Shown here piece after piece: positions 23,671-33,480 of a stretch of DNA of 64,000 nt. The stretch is taken from positions 20,447,729-20,511,728 of the forward strand of contig CM036248.1 in NCBI GenBank assembly GCA_020698575.1, read 5' to 3'. Both the position numbers and the translations under genes were made by a program. Under the pieces are notes generated by a model. The model had not been told where the DNA came from and did not search any database. It saw nothing but the letters and a program-made list of their open reading frames with translations. This DNA is from Bostrychus sinensis. Taxonomy: Eukaryota > Chordata > Actinopteri > Gobiiformes > Eleotridae. The number at the start of each line of letters is the position of its first letter. Position 1 is the first letter of the stretch.

Positions 23671-24123
23671 TTATATATATTTCTTTTTAAACAGACCAGT
23701 ACTGTGTTTTTGTACCTTTACATGTTTCACACACTTCCTGCATTCTTCCTCAGAAACCTCACATGATGTTACAGTGACATGTCTTGCTGGCTGGTTTATA
23801 CAGTTTTTGCAGTCCGACTTCTTCGGGACAGTATCCCAGGTCCGTGAAAGATGATATGTCCCCTTGTCTTGGTCTATTCTCCTGTGGGCACGTTTCCGGA
23901 TCTCAATTACCTCCGTAATCCAACGTCTGTGTTTATTGTCCTCCATTCCAGTTATTTCTGCATTATCCCAGTCCATGATGTGTCTTTTCCTCTTGCAATG
24001 GTCTGAAATTGTGGATTTTAGGTTTTCCTGTTCTGCTTTTTTCTGAGTTGCCCGTGTGCTTGTCCCTGCTGTTTCTTTTTCACATTCTGTTTTGCCAAAA
24101 TCTCTATAAACCAGACGTGTCAC
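23671..24123 (-). pseudogene. Penelope-like element coding tail (GIY-YIG side), relic 1
   Basis: This is an open minus-strand frame of 150 codons that begins at a GTG (24121-24123), so it is a fragment and not a complete gene. Residues about 45-95 carry RHIMDWDNAEI, RRWITEVIEIRKRAHR and GTYHLSRTWD. These words match the region after the GIY-YIG endonuclease core in Penelope-like and related retroelement proteins: a His-containing DWxNAxI, then ExIxIRK, then a SxxWD end. The C-terminus (EECRKCVKHVKVQKHSTGLF) runs into the element's terminal repeat. The reverse transcriptase domain is absent. It resembles no host gene. The family call is from memory of motif patterns, not a search. Confidence 0.6.
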
Positions 24124-24213
24124 TATAACATCACATGAGCCTCCTGAAGAAGGATGCAGGAAGTGTCTGAAACATGTAAAGGTACAAAAACACAGTACTG
24201 GTCTGTTTTAAAG
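23685..24213 (-). mobile_element. PLE relic 1 with long inverted arms
   Basis: The arms 23685-23798 and 24105-24213 are inverted copies of each other. Both contain CAGACCAGTACTGTG, TTTGTACCTTTACATGTTTC, an ACTTCCTGCAT word and CATG(T/A)GATGTTA read on opposite strands. On the plus strand the right arm also holds CTCCTGAAGAAGGATGCAGG and CTGAAACATG, the CCTGAAGAAG...GAAAC signature common at the ends of these retroelements. Inverted or partial terminal repeats are a known feature of Penelope-like copies. The spacer between the arms is about 306 bp and holds the coding relic. Confidence 0.65.
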
Positions 24214-24229
24214 GAAATCTATGTAAAAA

Positions 24230-25459
24230 CGAATTAATATGTTTGGAATAATGTAACAGAAGTTAGTTAGTTGTTGTAACAGTATAAGTGCATGTATGAA
24301 TAAGTTAGGGACCACAACTTGATTAGAGAAATATAGTGGGTGCAGTGGGACATAATCGTTTCTGGAACATAGCAGTACATAGCAATGTAAACCTTGACAA
24401 CAGCCCCATTCTCCAAGATTTGATCTAAAAATGGCTGCATTATGTGCTTGTTTGAGATGTACCCATTACTTGCTTTTGATAAGTAATTAATGATTCAACA
24501 CTATGCCTCAATGGAAGTGGACTGAAAGGCAGATGACACATGTCCACCTATTACTGTTCTGCTTGGTACAGAAATGAGTGGTTTGATCCATGTAAATTTG
24601 TAAATCCCAAAAGATAAAGCATGCTTTTTTTGCACTTCCTGGAGGAATGTGGTATTAGTCACACAGCTGGTCTTCCTGCTTTTGAATCCTAGAACTGTGC
24701 CTTGATGTTTGATTGGATCTGTGCAAATACATGCATGCAAATTCACAGATATCCGTTCTTGCTCAGGGTGAAAATGGTAGTATTTTGAAGACACTCCCAC
24801 CTGGCCCATTCTTCTCTTTTTTTCCCCTCAGAGAGCAGCTTTTGGTGATCTATAATTTCCAAGTAAAATTCAGACCTAGGCGCTTTCTCTGACATTTTCA
24901 TGGCTCTGGAATAGAGCAGATTTTTAAGCAGGCGAAATCCATAATGTGTGTAAATGGTATCGTGCGGTGGGTCCCCGACAAGCTGAGGCAGCCCAGGAAG
25001 CAGTACAAAAACTCATAGGAGATAAAAATGTTTGTTCTCACCTCTGTTGTCGTAGCCAATCCTCAGGGCCCACAGTTAGTCATAGCTCACCAGAGACAGG
25101 CCTGTAGTCCACTTTGTATTGCTGCATTAATCCAACAGACCATATGCATCTCTTTGTGCAGAAATTACACTGATACTGGTGCAATGGAATATGAAGTACA
25201 GAGTCCATGAATAATTTAATGACATGATAATAGTATGTGATGGTGTTCTTCTGACCAAATGCAACACTGTTGTCAGTTCACATGGTTGCGTTACATACTA
25301 GTGTTGCTTTTCATATTTCAGTAAATTGCCCATATTCTAAAACACTGAATTACAATAGCTGGGTTGGGACACAATTGTGATATGTAGGGAGGAATGTGGT
25401 TTGAATGTTAGTATGTACAGTAAGCTAAATACTGAAACCACTCTTGAATCAGCACGGTT
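24230..25459. other. intergenic, nothing assigned
   Basis: Unique sequence with no exon, known repeat or strong motif. Minus-strand frame 24501-24809 (102 codons) has no recognisable domain. Confidence 0.45.
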
Positions 25460-25635
25460 CATCTAAAAGTAACAAAAAGGAGGATCTGCACAACAATGGT
25501 TTTTAGCTCCAATTTGAATTTTTCACCACACTGTGACATTTTGGGCACCTGCCCTTCATCAGACATGAGACGTACGTTTGAGACACACCTGCTTTTATCA
25601 GTCTATGAGGTCACCTCATCCGTGTCATGTGACAC

Positions 25636-25654
25636 TTTTTTTTTTTTTTTTTTT
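25636..25654. repeat. poly(T) run
   Basis: About 19 consecutive T next to the terminal region of PLE relic 2. Confidence 0.95.
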
Positions 25655-26132
25655 ACAAAATACAAACACATAGTGCTAGAAATATCATATTGAAAAGCTA
25701 TTTAGCAGAGAACATTGTAAGAGTGAAGAATCATGATTACATGACAACATGACTGAACCGTTGTAGTAAAATATTACAAAAGAAACTAGTTTAAAGTACA
25801 GAAAACATTTGAACATTATTATATTCAGGTGTGAACCGTCATAATGACATGCAATATCAAGGGAAATTATTTTTGTACTGGGTATAAAGTATCCACAAAA
25901 GTATAAAGGTGTCCCTGCTGACCTCAAAGTGATGAGACATTGTGAAAAATCAGTATCCACTGCTATATACAATAAATAAAATAAAAAAGTAGAGAAACAG
26001 CAATATTAACAACAACACAACAGTGATGGAGTATTATATAGTAAATCCACACAAACACAGTAGTAATGATGTCAACATTGAAAACATTGTGACACAGTTT
26101 ATGGAATGAACAACTAAATACTTAAAGTACAG

Positions 26133-26398
26133 TCACAAGAAAAGTCTTAGATCAAAGTCCTCATTGAGACTTTTGGGAGCCAGAGTGTCCAATGTGTAAA
26201 TCCAAAATGCTTCTCTTCTCAGTAAGAGACAGTTAACAACACCTCCTCGACTGGACTGTTTCACCTGTTCAATGCCCAAATATCTTAAAGAGCTGACAAT
26301 GTGTTGTGCTTGTGTGAATGTATTGCCACTGGAATTTTGGTCTATTTATGATTATGAATATTGGATCTATGTTTTGAGATCCTTGTTCTAAGAGGTCT
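26133..26398 (-). pseudogene. GIY-YIG/PLE C-terminal coding remnant, relic 2
   Basis: Starting near 26398 the minus strand encodes RPLRTRISKHRSNI, matching the GIY-YIG helix RPLRxRIxEHRSxI. An in-frame TAG and a frameshift follow (around 26340). From 26333 the shifted frame is open for 66 residues to TGA at 26133-26135, with SSLRYLGIEQVKQSSRGG, then CLLLRREAFWIYTLDTLAPK and SLNEDF. The GIE...RGG...LLxREaxWIyxLdtxxPxgLNe pattern is the distinctive tail of PLE-type GIY-YIG proteins. It is broken and not translatable as one protein. Confidence 0.75.
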
Positions 26399-26544
26399 AG
26401 TCTGATCACACCTTTGATGTTGTAAGGTTTTCCACTTCTAGAGTGATTGAAAGTCTGTGTTTTTGTGTGAAATTGCACACAATAGCCAACAGGCAATACC
26501 CACACCTGTAGATTCCATGTGGTATAGAACAACTATGATCTCTC

Positions 26545-26870
26545 TGAGTCTGCACGTCCCCCACAGTTACTGTAGGTTACTGTAGGTCTCTCCACATACT
26601 CCGGCTTCTTCCCACTGTCCAAAGACACACATGCGTTAGGATAATTTTTGTTTGCTTTTCTCTTCTGGGATCATCACCCAGTGTGAAAAGATGCACATTT
26701 CAGTTTTAGCATTTCTGACCCTTAATCTGCCCTTTAATCTGGGATTGGAACCTGCACAGAGTACACTGCTTTGTGAGTGGATTTATAAATTGGTGACTCT
26801 GAATTGCCTATAGGGAATTAATGTGAGACTAAATGGTTGCCTGCCACTGTGTCTAAAGATAGAAAATAGA
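26545..26870 (+). repeat. dispersed fish repeat, plus orientation, with internal insertion
   Basis: Words CATACTCCGGCTTCTTCCCA, CTGTCCAAAGACACACATGC and, further on, AATTGGTGACTCTGAATTGC, then AATGTGAGACTAAATGGTTG match a repeat found throughout fish genomes, the later part of the family seen at 23330-23640. Roughly 26643-26785 does not fit and looks like an insertion splitting the copy. Confidence 0.6.
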
Positions 26871-26879
26871 AAATAGTCC

Positions 26880-27640
26880 TATATTAAACAAACTGCGTGT
26901 GCAGCCATAATGATATGAACGCCAGTGGCTCATTATTCTGTAAAGTCTACTGTATGTAATTTGCAGATTTAGATCAGATGCATCGCCACAATGCCATTTA
27001 TTCTGCAAGTGAAACTCAGATAATTGTATATGATCCTCTCTATGAAGCGCTTATGCTACTGTGTCTAAGTGACTGTGCATTCTGACAGTGGTGATCATTA
27101 GTCTTTTCAGCCATCTTTGCAATGAATCTATCTTGACATGATAATTTGCGTGTGTTCTATTTGAGGTGTTTTTGTGAATCTTTGCTCAGTGGGGTGGTGC
27201 GGCAGCAAGCATCTCCACCAGAAACAAGAGGCAGATGCGTTTAGCTCTGCAGTCTGTCAGCACTGCGCAGCCTATTAACAGCCAAGATCACAATGGGAAA
27301 GATCAGAACAGGCCTTCCAGGTTTTGTTCACCGTGTCACCAAATTACACTTGACAAGCCGTGAGGAGATTTCTTGATTGATGAACAAAGTAATTCTCTAC
27401 ATGTAATTAATACACTACTAATGGCCATCCATTTGTCTTCAGCAGTGTGCAGTAAAACTCAGAGGAAGAGGTAGAGCCGTGCATTGCAATGAAGGCTCCG
27501 AACTGGCCGCCCGGTGAAAGATAGTGTTTCCTTTGCAAGATTTTGTTACCTAATGGCTTGTCGGGAAACCATAGGGACAATGTAATGGAGCGTGTAATGG
27601 ATAAAGTATTGTATTGATGGTCATGTGTTGACTTAACTGT
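26880..27640. other. candidate conserved non-coding cluster
   Basis: About 760 bases of unique, balanced-composition sequence without repeats or coding frames. It contains several homeodomain-type cores (CATTATT, TAATTAATAC near 27404, CTACTAATGG), GATTGATGAACAAAG and GC-richer words such as CCGCCCGGTGAAAG. Its contrast with the AT-rich, repeat-laden flanks makes it one of the better enhancer candidates in the desert. Conservation is not tested. Confidence 0.35.
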
Positions 27641-27981
27641 ATCGACCTAGAAAATGTATATTGATAAACGCAAAAACAGACTTAGAGTGGCACACTAATG
27701 TATTTTGGGCAATTACAGGGAAGATTTATCACATCTGTTGGTAAGACAAAAAAAAAAAGCAGTAAGCTAAACATTTAATTCCTATTACTCCAGGCATCAG
27801 GCACCTAATCAAAGCTTTCTCTGAAAAGAAACAGCTCCCAAGTAACAGCTTCCCAAAAGAAGACATGAAGGGTTGCATTATTTTTTTACAGGTTAGTAAT
27901 GGAAACAAATTATAATTTTTAGTGGATGCTTTACAATTATGATATTTAAAGGCATTGACCTAAGAATCCTGGTTTAAGTCT

Positions 27982-28325
27982 GTGTCTGGGCACTGTCTTT
28001 ACCATTGTTGTCATGTCTCATGTCTCATGTCTCATGTCTTTGTCTCGTGTTCTGCGTTTGTTTCCTTTTATTTTGGATTCCCTGTTTCCTTTCCTGCCTC
28101 TTGTGTTTCTCGCTTGTTTGATTACCTGCCCCGCCCTGATGTTTTTCACCTGTGTCCTCATGTATTTATGTCCTGTGTCCTCCCCAGGTCTTGGTCGGTT
28201 CATTGTCAAGTATGGTTGGTTTTGTCTCCTCGTGTTCTGTGTGAGTACCCCTTCATTAAAGTTATTTTGAGTCTGCAATTTTGGGTCCGTTCCCTCCTGT
28301 GTTCCTCGAACCCTAACAGTTGTGA
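27982..28325 (+). repeat. dispersed repeat tail with TCATGTC triplication
   Basis: Contains three tandem TCATGTC units (28012-28040). A T/C/G-rich segment with words like CACCTGTGTCCTCATGTATT, GTCCTGTGTCCTCCCCAGG and TTCATTAAAGTTATTTTGAG follows, then TTGGGTCCGTTCCCTCCTG. I recognise the layout (pyrimidine-rich body, ATTAAAG-type poly(A) signal, then GGGTCC) as that of a common fish dispersed repeat, probably a retroelement end, but cannot name it. The overlapping 120-130 codon frames on both strands follow from its composition. Confidence 0.45.
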
Positions 28326-29279
28326 GAAAGGGCCAATGCCTTAGCAGAGTTCTGCCCTCCTCCATAAGTATTAGATGGTTTTTATGTTTTAAGTTGTAAA
28401 AGAGTAGCATAAAGAGTTTCTGGAAAGAGCAGTAATTACTTGAATTGGAGCTGACAATGAAAAGAACTCAGTAGTTCCTGTGTTCAGACCATATAAATGA
28501 GAAATCAAGGAAAAATGATGCAAGTGAAATGCAGTTTTTGATTGAGAAGACATTTTTGGGGAGGACCGTTCAGCAAAACCTCAACAATGAACACAAAAGA
28601 CAGAGGGAAAAAAGTTTACAAGATTTGAGATTTTACTGTTGGTAAAAGGAGGATGAATGAGTCTGACAGATATATGGATAGCAGTGGCACATCTATAGGC
28701 AATAAGAGCAAAGAGAAAAAGAGCAGAGGGAGATTGTGATGGATGACACAACACCGGCATAGTATCATATCTCTATGGATTAAATGCTCTGGGAAGCTGG
28801 CCCCAGAGTGTGCTTGTGCATATCATTAAGGCCCATAAAGAGGAGGAGGAGGGCATGGTTGAGCTGCTGGCTGGCCAAGTGCACAGATAGGCCACGTCCC
28901 CCAGCTGCTGCTCGCTTCACTCCAAAAGCAGACGTCTCTAACAGGGATTGCCTTTAGAACGTGTATATTTTTTCCTACCTGAGTTTCATAAGATAAACAT
29001 TTTATCTGGACGCGAGGTGAAAAATCAAAGTAGCCCTGCAGGACCTGGTGCTTGTTGATGTGAGATGGTGGGAGAGTGTGCACTGTTTGGCACGTGTGTG
29101 TGAATCCTTGTATACTCTGCAGCTCGTGCGCCGGCCAAAGTGTATTTACCTGTGTGCGCTGGTCTGTGTGTGTCATTCTTCCGGAAGGCAGTTTTAAAAA
29201 CACACTATGTCAGATATTGGATGGCTACTGTATAATTTGACGGGTTTGTGCACAGAGGCCGGCTGTGGTATGAGTCATT
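28326..29279. other. intergenic with a unique block at 28720-29240
   Basis: No exon. The block from 28720 to 29240 is balanced in composition and repeat-free. Its 125-codon minus-strand frame (28826-29203) has no recognisable domain. Confidence 0.35.
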
Positions 29280-30420
29280 GATTACACATCAGCTTAGTAT
29301 GCCGCAGTGCAGACCCCTACATTGGTGAAAAGGCAACCTGAAGCCCCCAATCAATAGCTGCAGGGCTGTGAAGTTTTCCATCAGGTCCACAGTGAAGGAC
29401 TCACAGCCTCTCCTCTGGGCCTGGACTAACCTTTTCCAAAGAGAGGTGATGAGGAAGCTCATCATTTCTAATGAGGAATTAATGATCAGGCCAGAAGAAA
29501 TGACTGTTAGCACCACACTGAGGAGTCCAAAAGGTTCGTGAGACTGGGAAGTGCCAAACACTATTCATTAGGGAGCTGGAGATTTTCCTGATTTGCTTTG
29601 AACAGCAGACACAGGCTTTAAGTGCAATCCACAGAATCAGCCAACTGATTACATGTATCTTTGTGCTTGTGCTTAATTTCTGTGTTGAGATTTGTAGAAA
29701 ATCAGTGTTTCTTTAAGATAATCTTTAAAAATCTTCTAAATCCTATTTTTGCCGCTCATATTCCAAAATCAGAGCGAATCCTCTCTTTCTGAGATCACAT
29801 GGTGCATTTCATGTTTAAGAGATGAATCATTCCAATTGACAGAAACATATTCACAGCTAATTAAAAACTTAATTGCGTGCACTTTAGCCATTTAGAGGAA
29901 GATGAATGTGAAATCATTAGGCATCCTCTGAAAACCAGATGTTCATTAAATTATGTCTATACAGATGTCATTGTTCAATAAATTGCCAGAATTTATGCTT
30001 ACAGTAAAATGGTGGGTAATTCACCCCTTAAAGTGCTCTAATTGATTCAAGCCTGCAAAAAATAACCCATTTACTTCTGTACAACATGAAAAAGCATAAA
30101 GTGGATAGGAAGGCAGGATAGGAATTGTTATTTTTTCCCCCTTTTGTACTGTTGTTCTGCAGCTCATCTATTATTGAGATCCATTTTTAAGATGTGAAAT
30201 GAATTGCGACTGAATAAGAAGTCTGATTAATCTTAAAAGAGTAATCCGGCAGCCATGGAAATGCTTGCTTTTTAATAAATAATATCTGTAACCCTAGCAG
30301 AAGTTGAGAGTGTAATCTTGTCATAATGCATGGTAATCAGAGGAGATAAGGCAATGCTCCACCATCGGCCGGCCTTAGACAAAACCATCTCGGGAGAATG
30401 CAACAATCATGCCTCAGTCT
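29280..30420. other. candidate conserved non-coding stretch
   Basis: Over 1.1 kb with no recognised repeat and with several dense clusters of homeodomain-type cores. These include TCATTTCTAATGAGGAATTA and ATGATC (29460-29490), GCTAATTAAAAACTTAATTG (29855-29875) and TCATAATGCATGGTAATC (30322-30340). The density of TAAT cores in a gene desert next to a neural Kelch gene fits an enhancer, but this is inference only. Confidence 0.35.
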
Positions 30421-31611
30421 TACTCTCTCAATTAGCCCCTGCTGTGCAATTCATTGGTTTTGCTGTAACAGTCCCTTAACAATACTTACCAAGGCTAGTC
30501 ATTATTCAGGCGTACCAGACCCACCATCTGCATATTTGGGAGACATTATGCTCAGAAGAAGAATGGTCCAAATCCAATGGAAGACTGTCACTGACACTGC
30601 TTCGTTTTGTTCATTCCGCCTACATAAGATTTATAATTTGGAGTTTTGTTCATCAACTTAAAATGTTGGACGCAAATCATTTGAACATTTTCTGCAATTT
30701 AATAAAATCCCAAGACTGGTCTGGTTTATTAGATAAAGCTGTTGTGACCTTTATATTATTGTACTTTTCCTGGAGCTACAATTTGCATAGTTTTCTTGTA
30801 AGAAAGAGTGGATTCTTATTTTGTCTCTTTAAAACAGTTAAAATAGAAAAGTGGTGATTGTATTTGTGTCCCAACTTTTCTCTCTCTGTATTATATTTAT
30901 GCTTATTTGATAGGGTCTTAACAAAAAGCATTGCTACAATAAAAGAAGTGCAAACAGTGCTTATAGGCAATTTAAAGATCAAACATAAGCCACAGAGTAT
31001 CTCTTTAGAGAGGTTATTGAGTTTACATGTAAGGACAAACACAAATGCACTTTGCCAAAAATGGGACTTGTGTTTACATGTTTTTGTATGTGCAGCTCTC
31101 AGTCAATCACACCTCAAGAAAGGAAAACTGCTTAAAAGGTGCATAATTCAAAGCTAAAGCAAACCTGAATTTCAAAAAGACTCGATGGGGCTCTTAAAGA
31201 AGAGTGGGATGAGGATGGAACATTGGACATATTCACATTTTGGAAAACCTCATTTTGTTTTTCAGTCTAAAATGAAAGTAGTATTTGTCAGTTTGTATTT
31301 GGATTTATTTCAGCTAGGAAAATGCATTATACTTTTAAAAACATGGAACCTAATTTTTTTAATGTTCTCATTTTCTCAGTGGACATACTGTATCTCTCTA
31401 AACTAATAAAGGGTACTTAGGTTTTTTTCTCTTGTATAAAGCCAGAAGAAAGATTTGACATAAAACATGGGTGAATAGCAGGAGTAATTTCAGATTTTTC
31501 AGCAAACATCCATTCAGTAAATGCTGTGTGTGCTTTTTGAATATATCATCATGACATTTGTACAAAAACAGTATTTATATATTATACTTTAAGAGCAATA
31601 ATCCAGTTGCT
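30421..31611. other. intergenic, nothing assigned
   Basis: AT-rich unique sequence. Open frames of 70-100 codons occur on both strands at 30398-31157 without domains. No repeats are recognised. Confidence 0.4.
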
Positions 31612-31722
31612 TTTGGTGCTGGTCCCAAGCCTAGATGAATGGAGAAGGTTGTGTCAGGAAATGCATCCAGCATACAACCATTGGCAAATTGATATGCAAA
31701 TGATTGCATGCTAAGCTACAGA
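31612..31722 (+). repeat. family A short repeat, copy 5
   Basis: Plus-strand blocks GTGCTGGTCCCAAGCCTAGA, TGAATGGAGAAGGTTGTGTC, AGGAAATGCATCCAGCATAC, AACCATTGGCAAATTGATAT, GCAAATGATTGCATG, in family order. This is a well-preserved head half. Confidence 0.8.
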
Positions 31723-31797
31723 TCAACCCCAAAAAGGTGATGACAATAGCCTTGGTCATAGCACATGTAAATCTCTGGTTTATCTTCTGTTTTTCAC

Positions 31798-31851
31798 CAC
31801 ACAATAAATAAATAAATAAAATAAAATAAAAAGAAAAAAAGAAAAAAAAAG
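31798..31851. repeat. A-rich low-complexity tract
   Basis: AATA, AAAAT and AAAG units follow the family A copy by about 75 bases. Confidence 0.85.
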
Positions 31852-33184
31852 TGTTTTGGGATTTTACAGAGAAGACGAAATTGCCACCAAAAAGTATGTG
31901 AAGGACAAGCTGAGAGCAGCTGCACGAATCTGTGTGCTCCATCTAATGCAGAGATGTGAGAACATGTTTCCTGAGATTCCAGTAGGTGGCAGTCTAGTAA
32001 CACAAAACCTATTGGTAATTGCCAGCCTACATTTATACATCAAGATATACAGACACAAGCCGATATGGATTAACAAGACGTAATTCTACATCTGTATTAG
32101 GATAACGGGTTTAATGATAAACCAGTCAGTAGAGTAGCTGGTGAATGTGGTATTAGATTATTTTAAAGTCTTTCCCTCTTTGAATAAATGCTTGTCAGCG
32201 CACTTGCATGGATTGAGTCTGAGCTCTGGTGAGCAGCCGAGATTGAAGTCTTTTTTAACTTTAACAATCTGTAAATTGTCCAAGTTGTGTTCCTCCTTCA
32301 GATACCTAGCCACCTGAAGCTGCTGTTCCTACACTTCACTGAAGCAATTATAGAGAAGGACTTTGGCAGATCAATGAAATCCCCTTTAGATGAGAGAGTC
32401 ATACTAGCTTTTTGATCAATCTTAGATCAATTCCTCTGTTTTGCCCAAACCTTGGCCAAATAAAAGTAGGACTTGTGGTTGAAGCGAAGCACTCGCCAAT
32501 AATGATAACAACACCTCTGTCGATGGCCGAGGTATCTGTTGTCTGGCTTATGTGCTACAGTATATTGTCTCCACTGCTTGGCTCGGCACACACCTGCTGG
32601 TGCCTCTCTCTGTGTGCATCCACATCTCCTCTTGTTCGAATATGGAAAAGTGACAGGTGCTTGAATGCAGCTCGAGTTGGCAACTCACATCAAAGCTCCC
32701 AGTAAATTCTACCGAGGAGTTGAAAGTCGTCATTAAAGAGACGGTGCATGGCTAAATCTGACAAGCCTAAGTACTGAGTGTAATTGAGATGGCACAAGAT
32801 TGAGTGATAGAAGAGCTGTAATTTCTTCTGAAAGTCACTGTCACGGCATGGTATGTTCATTGTCAAAAAAATAATGTCGGTATAATTTTTATAGATTGCT
32901 CTGACACATCCCATTGGTCCTGATTTATGGCAAAGAGTAAAACCAAGGGCTATATCTGTGTTCAGAGGTGCATCCAAAATGACTGTGAAAATGATCAAAT
33001 AATAAAAAAGCTCTGAGGTGTCGGTACAAAATGAATGTCCTTGTTTACTGTTGAACTACCTTTACAAAAGGACTCCAATGGGACGTGCACGCCTCCTGCA
33101 GGTCTCGCTGTCTGTCTGAAAAATTATGAACTCAGTTTTTCAGCTGGCCAAAATATAGTCTGAGTCAGAGCTTCTTCAAATGGA
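31852..33184. other. intergenic with a unique block at 32160-32760
   Basis: No exon recognised. The central block is repeat-free, with AGATCAATGAAATCCCC and TTGATCAATC words. Its open frames (about 60-100 codons) overlap on both strands and look like chance. Confidence 0.4.
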
Positions 33185-33480
33185 CAGCAGGACTGACTTT
33201 GCAAAGGTTTTGTTGATAAATTTTGCTTTAGTAATAGAAGAAAAGAAGCAACACACAAAATTGAACAAAAAAGTTTAATAACAAACTACCGGAAGAGCAT
33301 TTTGCAGCTAATTATGTTATTTAGCGACATTTCTGTAAGGTGACCGGGTATAAAAAGAACATATTAGAAAGGCAGGGTCTAAGGCAGGCTAAATAAAAAC
33401 AGGTATGACTCAAGTACCTGGAAATCACTGCATGGACACTCTTTACACTCTGGCAACTTTTTTGAAATTGGGGTTGTATT
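33185..33480 (-). mobile_element. Tc1-type relic, family with CCAACTTTTT ends
   Basis: The end at 33455-33480 reads GCAACTTTTTTGAAATTGGG then GTTGTA, which is the family terminus. Inside, GGTATAAAAAGAACAT (33347-33363), a GACATTTCTGTAAGGTGACC word and ATTTTGCAGCTAATTATG match the known inner sequence of the family in order. The coding part is lost. Confidence 0.65.

Larger units (their letters stand above)
25460..26540 (-). mobile_element. Penelope-like element relic 2
   Basis: On the minus strand, from high to low coordinates, this comprises a decayed coding C-terminus (26398-26133), an AT-rich untranslated stretch, and at 25640-25470 a terminal region with CTGATGAAGGGCAGGTGCCC followed by AAAATGTCAC. 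That last string is a decayed form of the TGAAGAAGG...GAAACGTC signature at the ends of these retroelements. A run of about 19 T lies at 25636-25654. The 5' portion with the reverse transcriptase is missing beyond about 26540, where another repeat begins. Confidence 0.65.

Noticed and set aside
25603..25618. ATGAGGTCACCTCAT near-palindrome
   Set aside because: It lies in the terminal region of a Penelope-like relic, so it is element sequence rather than an independent regulatory site.
27982..28410. Overlapping frames of 85-130 codons on both strands
   Set aside because: They coincide with a dispersed repeat tail containing a TCATGTC triplication; no domain is recognised.
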